Source: Lachnospiraceae bacterium (GTDB lineage Bacteria > Bacillota > Clostridia > Lachnospirales > Lachnospiraceae). From it: 64,000 nucleotides of DNA. Below, piece after piece: positions 60,562 through 64,000 of the stretch (position 1 is its first letter; every line of letters starts with the position of its first letter). A program made the translations under genes and the position numbers. The notes beneath the pieces are model-generated. The model did not search any database, was not told where the DNA came from, and saw only the letters and a list, made by a program, of their open reading frames with translations. The stretch spans positions 16,350-80,349 of the forward strand of contig JAFZNO010000032.1 in NCBI GenBank assembly GCA_017552985.1. Direction: 5' to 3'.

Positions 60562-60846
60562 TGGTTTTCATGCAATATCTTTGCTTCAAAGTCATGCTAA
60601 CACAAATTCAGTCCATTATACGTCCCTCAATGGCATCCCTCCTTCTTTTTTCAATTTTTAATCTTCTGAAACTTTCGGCGAAATGCCAGACCGCGGGCTC
60701 GCGTAAGGAAACGCGATTGCCGCAAAGAATCCCGCCGGCAGGGAATCTGCCCTCACGGGTTCTCATTTATCAGATAAAAAAAATGTATCACGTTCCCTGC
60801 CGTCGCGCAAGGTCCGCAATACATTTTATAATCATTTAAGAAATCT
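60562..60846. other. recA-cinA spacer without a gene
   Basis: 285 bp. It holds the probable cinA terminator (on the minus strand AAATGTAT...ATACATTT, plus about 60786-60835, followed by TTTTTT), and a G/C-rich stretch at about 60690-60770 with several partly pairing arms (GCCGG, GGCAG, CCCTGCC) that I cannot assign. No coding signal. Confidence 0.5.
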
Positions 60847-62106
60847 TTATTTCAGCATTTCCTTACTCAGGTATTCCAACACGCAGCTTCTGGCCAGCAT
60901 CAGCGCGGTCGTCACGGATGCCCTTCTGATCTTCTCCCGCGTTCCGTTAAAATGACATTCCTTCACGGTGATCTTGCCCTTCACGTTACAGCTGACATAA
61001 ACAAGTCCAACGGGCTTTTCCTTCGTTCCGCCGTCCGGTCCCGCGATGCCAGTCACCGCAATTCCCACGTCGGTCTTCGTCTCGGCAAGAAGTCCCTTCA
61101 CCATCTCCTGCGCCGTTTGGCTGCTGACGGCTCCGTACTTTTCAAGCGTACCCTTTTTCACGCCCAGAAGCTTTCTCTTAGCTTTGTTGGAGTACGTCAC
61201 AAAACCCGCCTTGTAGAGTTCGGAGATGCCCGGTACGTTGATGAGCGTGGCGGAGATCAGGCCGCCCGTGCAGGATTCCGCACAGCTGATGGTAAGTCCC
61301 GCGCTCTGCAGCAGGTCTGCCAATGCCTTTTCCAGCGTCACGCCGTCGTCCGTGGAATAAATGTCATTGCCGAACCGTGACTTTAGTTCCTTCACCATGG
61401 GCTTGATCAGCTTTGACGCTTCCTTTTGGGAATCTGCCTTTGCCGTCACGCGCACGTGCACCTCTCCCGTCTTTGCATAGGTTGCAATGGTGGGATTGGT
61501 TTGTTTATCGATCAAGTCGCGGAGCTGCTCTTCCACCGAACTCTCCGACAACCCGCAGGTCTTTACCGTCTGCGAAAGGATCACGAAAGGCGACTGCTCC
61601 TTTAGGTACGGCGCCACGCTCTCCTCAAACATGAGCCTTAACTCTTCCGGCGGACCTGGCAATAAGATAAATCTATTCTTCTTCGTCTCCACCGCCATGC
61701 CGGGTGCCGTTCCGTTATGATTCTCAAACACCCTTGCGCCTTCGGGCACCATGGCCTGCTTCCAGTTGTTTTCAGTGGGCTTCATCTTTCTTTTTTCGAA
61801 GTACTCCGCGATCTGCTTCTTGCTCTTTTCGTCCATAAGCAATTTCTTGCCGCAGAACTTCGCCACGGTCTCCTTCGTCAGGTCATCCTGCGTCGGTCCG
61901 AGTCCTCCGGACAAAATGATGACCTCACTTCTCTTTGCCGCCAACTCCAGCGTTTCCAAAAGGCGTTCCCCGTTGTCGCCCACCACCGTCTGATAGTAGC
62001 AGGAAATGCCAAGCCCCGCCAGCTGCTCCGCCAGATAAGCCGCATTTGTGTTTACGATGTTGCCAAGCAGGATCTCCGTACCCACGCATATTATTTCCGC
62101 AGTCAT
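60847..62106 (-). CDS. cinA: competence/damage-inducible protein CinA
   Basis: 419 residues. N-terminal MoCF/COG1058-type domain (about 1-170, VGTEILLGNIVNTNAAYLAEQL, LSGGLGPTQDDLT) and C-terminal CinA domain (about 260-415, ISCAESCTGGLIS with the nicotinamide-nucleotide deamidase site, and GIAGPDGGTKEKPVGLVY). Implicated in NAD precursor recycling and named for competence. The ATG has GGGAGG six bases upstream. Second last in the rimO-pgsA-cinA block, before recA. Confidence 0.95.
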   Translation of the reverse strand: MTAEIICVGTEILLGNIVNTNAAYLAEQLAGLGISCYYQTVVGDNGERLLETLELAAKRSEVIILSGGLGPTQDDLTKETVAKFCGKKLLMDEKSKKQIAEYFEKRKMKPTENNWKQAMVPEGARVFENHNGTAPGMAVETKKNRFILLPGPPEELRLMFEESVAPYLKEQSPFVILSQTVKTCGLSESSVEEQLRDLIDKQTNPTIATYAKTGEVHVRVTAKADSQKEASKLIKPMVKELKSRFGNDIYSTDDGVTLEKALADLLQSAGLTISCAESCTGGLISATLINVPGISELYKAGFVTYSNKAKRKLLGVKKGTLEKYGAVSSQTAQEMVKGLLAETKTDVGIAVTGIAGPDGGTKEKPVGLVYVSCNVKGKITVKECHFNGTREKIRRASVTTALMLARSCVLEYLSKEMLK

Positions 62107-62130
62107 AATTTCCTCCCGTCCAAAGGACCT

Positions 62131-62763
62131 TTACTTTGTGTCCTTCATGACGTCTTTGTTCTTCCAAACGTAATCAACAAGTGAAATAATGGTCAGACCC
62201 AGCGCGATCACCATAATGATCGTCGTGAGGATCCCAAAAACCTTTCCCCCGCCAAAATCCGCGAATGCCGGCACGTCCTCCACGATCATCATGCCGATCA
62301 TGATCATCTGGAAGGTCGTCTTAAACTTTCCCCAGTAGCTTGCCGCAATGACAACGCCCTTGTCGGAAGCGATCAGGCGGAATCCGCTGATAATGAACTC
62401 CCTGCTGATGATCACGACAACGATCCAGGAAGGAATCCTTCCCATCTCCACGAGCACGATCAGCGCCGCACAGACCAGGAGCTTATCCGCAAGGGGATCC
62501 ATAAACTTTCCGAAATTGGTCACCAGATTATATTTTCTGGCAATCTTGCCATCCAGCATGTCCGTCAGGCTGGCAATGATAAATGCCGCAAGCGCCAGAA
62601 ATTCCGGGATCACGTGATCCTCGCCAAAAATGGCCTTAAACCATCCCCAGCCCTCATGACTTCCCAACAAAAGGAGTATGAAGGGCACGATCAAGATCAC
62701 GCGGACGATCGTCAGCTTGTTGGGCAGATTCATTTTTCCCTTTTTCTTTGCATCTTCACTCAT
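62131..62763 (-). CDS. pgsA: CDP-diacylglycerol--glycerol-3-phosphate 3-phosphatidyltransferase
   Basis: 210 residues. Makes phosphatidylglycerophosphate in the membrane. About five to six helices and the CDP-alcohol phosphotransferase motif: DMLDGKIARKYNLVTNFGKFMDPLADK (D-x2-DG-x2-AR-x8-G-x3-D-x3-D), near residues 65-92. The ATG overlaps the rimO stop by 8 bp, with GGAG nine bases upstream. Confidence 0.95.
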   Translation of the reverse strand: MSEDAKKKGKMNLPNKLTIVRVILIVPFILLLLGSHEGWGWFKAIFGEDHVIPEFLALAAFIIASLTDMLDGKIARKYNLVTNFGKFMDPLADKLLVCAALIVLVEMGRIPSWIVVVIISREFIISGFRLIASDKGVVIAASYWGKFKTTFQMIMIGMMIVEDVPAFADFGGGKVFGILTTIIMVIALGLTIISLVDYVWKNKDVMKDTK

Positions 62764-64000
62764 GACATACTTCTCCGATCAGATCATATTCATTCGCGTC
62801 CGTCACGCACACCTTGACAAGATCCCCGGTCATAAAATTCGCCGTCGAATTCACGAAAAGATATCCGTCCACGTTCGGCGCGTCCCGATACGTCCTTGCA
62901 ACGTAAGTATCCTCATCCGCGACCTTGCCCTCGATCATCACGACAAGCTCACGGCCGATCATCTCCTCAGCCTTTTCAAAGGCGATCTCCTGCTGAAGCT
63001 CCATCAGTTCATCCCGCCTCTGAAGCTTGATCTCCTCTGGAACCTGCCCCTCCATGACGGCAGCCGCCGTGTCTTCTTCTTGGGAATAGGGAAATACGCC
63101 CAGTCTGTCAAATTCCAGTTCATCCACAAAATTGTAAAGCTCTTCGAAATCCTCCTGCGTCTCCCCGGGGAATCCGCTGATCAGCGTGGTGCGCAGGCAT
63201 ATGTCAGGGATTCTCTCACGAAGCTTTGCGATCATTGCGCGAAGAGATTCCTGATCCGTCTTCCTTCCCATGCGCTTTAGCACGGCATCGGAAGCATGCT
63301 GGATGGGAACGTCCAGATAATGACAGACCTTCGGCTCCGTCGCGATCACGTCGATGAGCTCATCCGTGATCTCCTCCGGATAACAATACAAAATGCGGAT
63401 CCAATAAATGCCTGCGATCTTGGCAAGTTGCCTCAAAAGCTCCGGCAATGATTTTTTTCCATATAGGTCAACGCCGTACAGCGTCGTTTCCTGCGCCACC
63501 AGGATCAGTTCCTTTACGCCTTTTCCCGCAAGATCCTCCGCCTGCTTCACCAGCGTCTCCATGGGAATGCTGCGGTAACCGCCGCGTACCTTAGGGATAA
63601 TGCAATAGGTACAGTGCTTGTCACATCCCTCCGCGATCTTTAGATATGCGTAATGGCCTCCCGTCGTCACGCTCTGGGGCAATCCGGCAACGGGCTCTGC
63701 GTTCAGGTCCCTGAAATGATTTTCAGGGCTCCCTCCCAGCACTTCCTCCAACGCGGAAACAATCTCGCGAATGGCATTGGTGCCCACGATGGCATCCACC
63801 TCAGGAATCTCCTTTTGGATTTCGTCGCGATAACGCTGCGCAAGATAGCCGCAGGCGATCAGGGCCTTGACCGACCCGTTCTTCCGCCTCTCCGCGAATT
63901 CCAAAAGCGTATTGATGCTCTCCTCCTTGGCGTCCCCGATGAAGCAGCAGGTATTCACGATCACTGCTTCCGCTTCCTCCTCATCATCCGTAAAGGTAGC
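62756..64000 (-). CDS. rimO: ribosomal protein S12 methylthiotransferase RimO (partial, 5' end off window)
   Basis: 414 residues seen; the N-terminal part, with the first cluster Cys, is beyond the right edge. NTCCFIGDAKEESI carries a conserved Cys of the UPF0004 domain. The radical SAM motif CDKHCTYCIIP and ELILVAQETTLYGVDLYG follow. C-terminal TRAM domain (last 70 residues). Methylthiolates Asp of S12 (family: MiaB-like, RimO rather than MiaB by the residues around NTCCFI). Overlaps pgsA by 8 bp. Confidence 0.93.
   Translation of the reverse strand, partial: ATFTDDEEEAEAVIVNTCCFIGDAKEESINTLLEFAERRKNGSVKALIACGYLAQRYRDEIQKEIPEVDAIVGTNAIREIVSALEEVLGGSPENHFRDLNAEPVAGLPQSVTTGGHYAYLKIAEGCDKHCTYCIIPKVRGGYRSIPMETLVKQAEDLAGKGVKELILVAQETTLYGVDLYGKKSLPELLRQLAKIAGIYWIRILYCYPEEITDELIDVIATEPKVCHYLDVPIQHASDAVLKRMGRKTDQESLRAMIAKLRERIPDICLRTTLISGFPGETQEDFEELYNFVDELEFDRLGVFPYSQEEDTAAAVMEGQVPEEIKLQRRDELMELQQEIAFEKAEEMIGRELVVMIEGKVADEDTYVARTYRDAPNVDGYLFVNSTANFMTGDLVKVCVTDANEYDLIGEVCHE

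Overview
The window looks like chromosomal DNA of a Gram-positive, spore-forming anaerobe of the Clostridia, most likely a Lachnospiraceae member. The evidence is a SpoIIM homologue, HemZ, the conserved rimO-pgsA-cinA-recA-recX-rny block, a rpsO-pnp pair, LexA boxes of the Gram-positive type at recA, strong AGGAGG ribosome binding sites, and a gene set (PF12897-type aminotransferase, PadR plus DUF4097, DUF5716/DUF5717-like proteins) that I associate with that family. Base composition is near 50% GC. Most genes are on the minus strand. I saw no tRNA, rRNA, transposase, prophage or CRISPR array.

Layout, left to right. 1-5.2 kb: a minus-strand operon of citrate synthase, a Mbeg1-like lipase-fold protein and a YfhO-type membrane glycosyltransferase cut by the left edge. 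5.3-12.0 kb: SEC-C protein, apt, relA, an MBL hydrolase, hemZ and an alpha/beta hydrolase. 12.2-13.5 kb: a plus-strand lipoprotein of the NlpC/P60 type and a small membrane protein. 13.5-19.6 kb: purC, purB, a PurF paralogue without its glutaminase cysteine, purA and a HAD hydrolase. 19.7-27.0 kb: a tight five-gene operon (ABC ATPase, ABC permease, a 1189-residue DUF5717-like protein, an actin/Hsp70-fold DUF5716-like protein, a helical-repeat protein), divergent from a SpoIID-like peptidoglycan-binding protein. This is the best candidate for an undescribed system.

28.5-33 kb: AraC regulator divergent from uxuA, then uxuB (hexuronate catabolism) and an XRE regulator. 33-36.8 kb: a calcium-type P-ATPase and an unknown membrane protein. 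37-42.4 kb: an oligopeptide ABC importer whose first intergenic spacer holds two tandem structured repeats. 42.5-47.7 kb: gmd, fcl, manC and a GT39-like glycosyltransferase, making GDP-L-fucose for a surface glycan. 47.7-48.0 kb: a 273-bp inverted-repeat element. 48.1-50.8 kb: padR, DUF4097 protein and an AraC regulator. 50.9-53.6 kb: rpsO-pnp with a long leader hairpin. 53.9-57 kb: DAHP synthase, spoIIM, aminotransferase. 57-64 kb: rny, recX, recA, cinA, pgsA and rimO (cut by the right edge).

Across the window, Asp/Asn/His/Tyr codons before Val almost always end in C, creating ACGT and avoiding ATGT at codon junctions. This unexplained compositional signature is reported as a finding.
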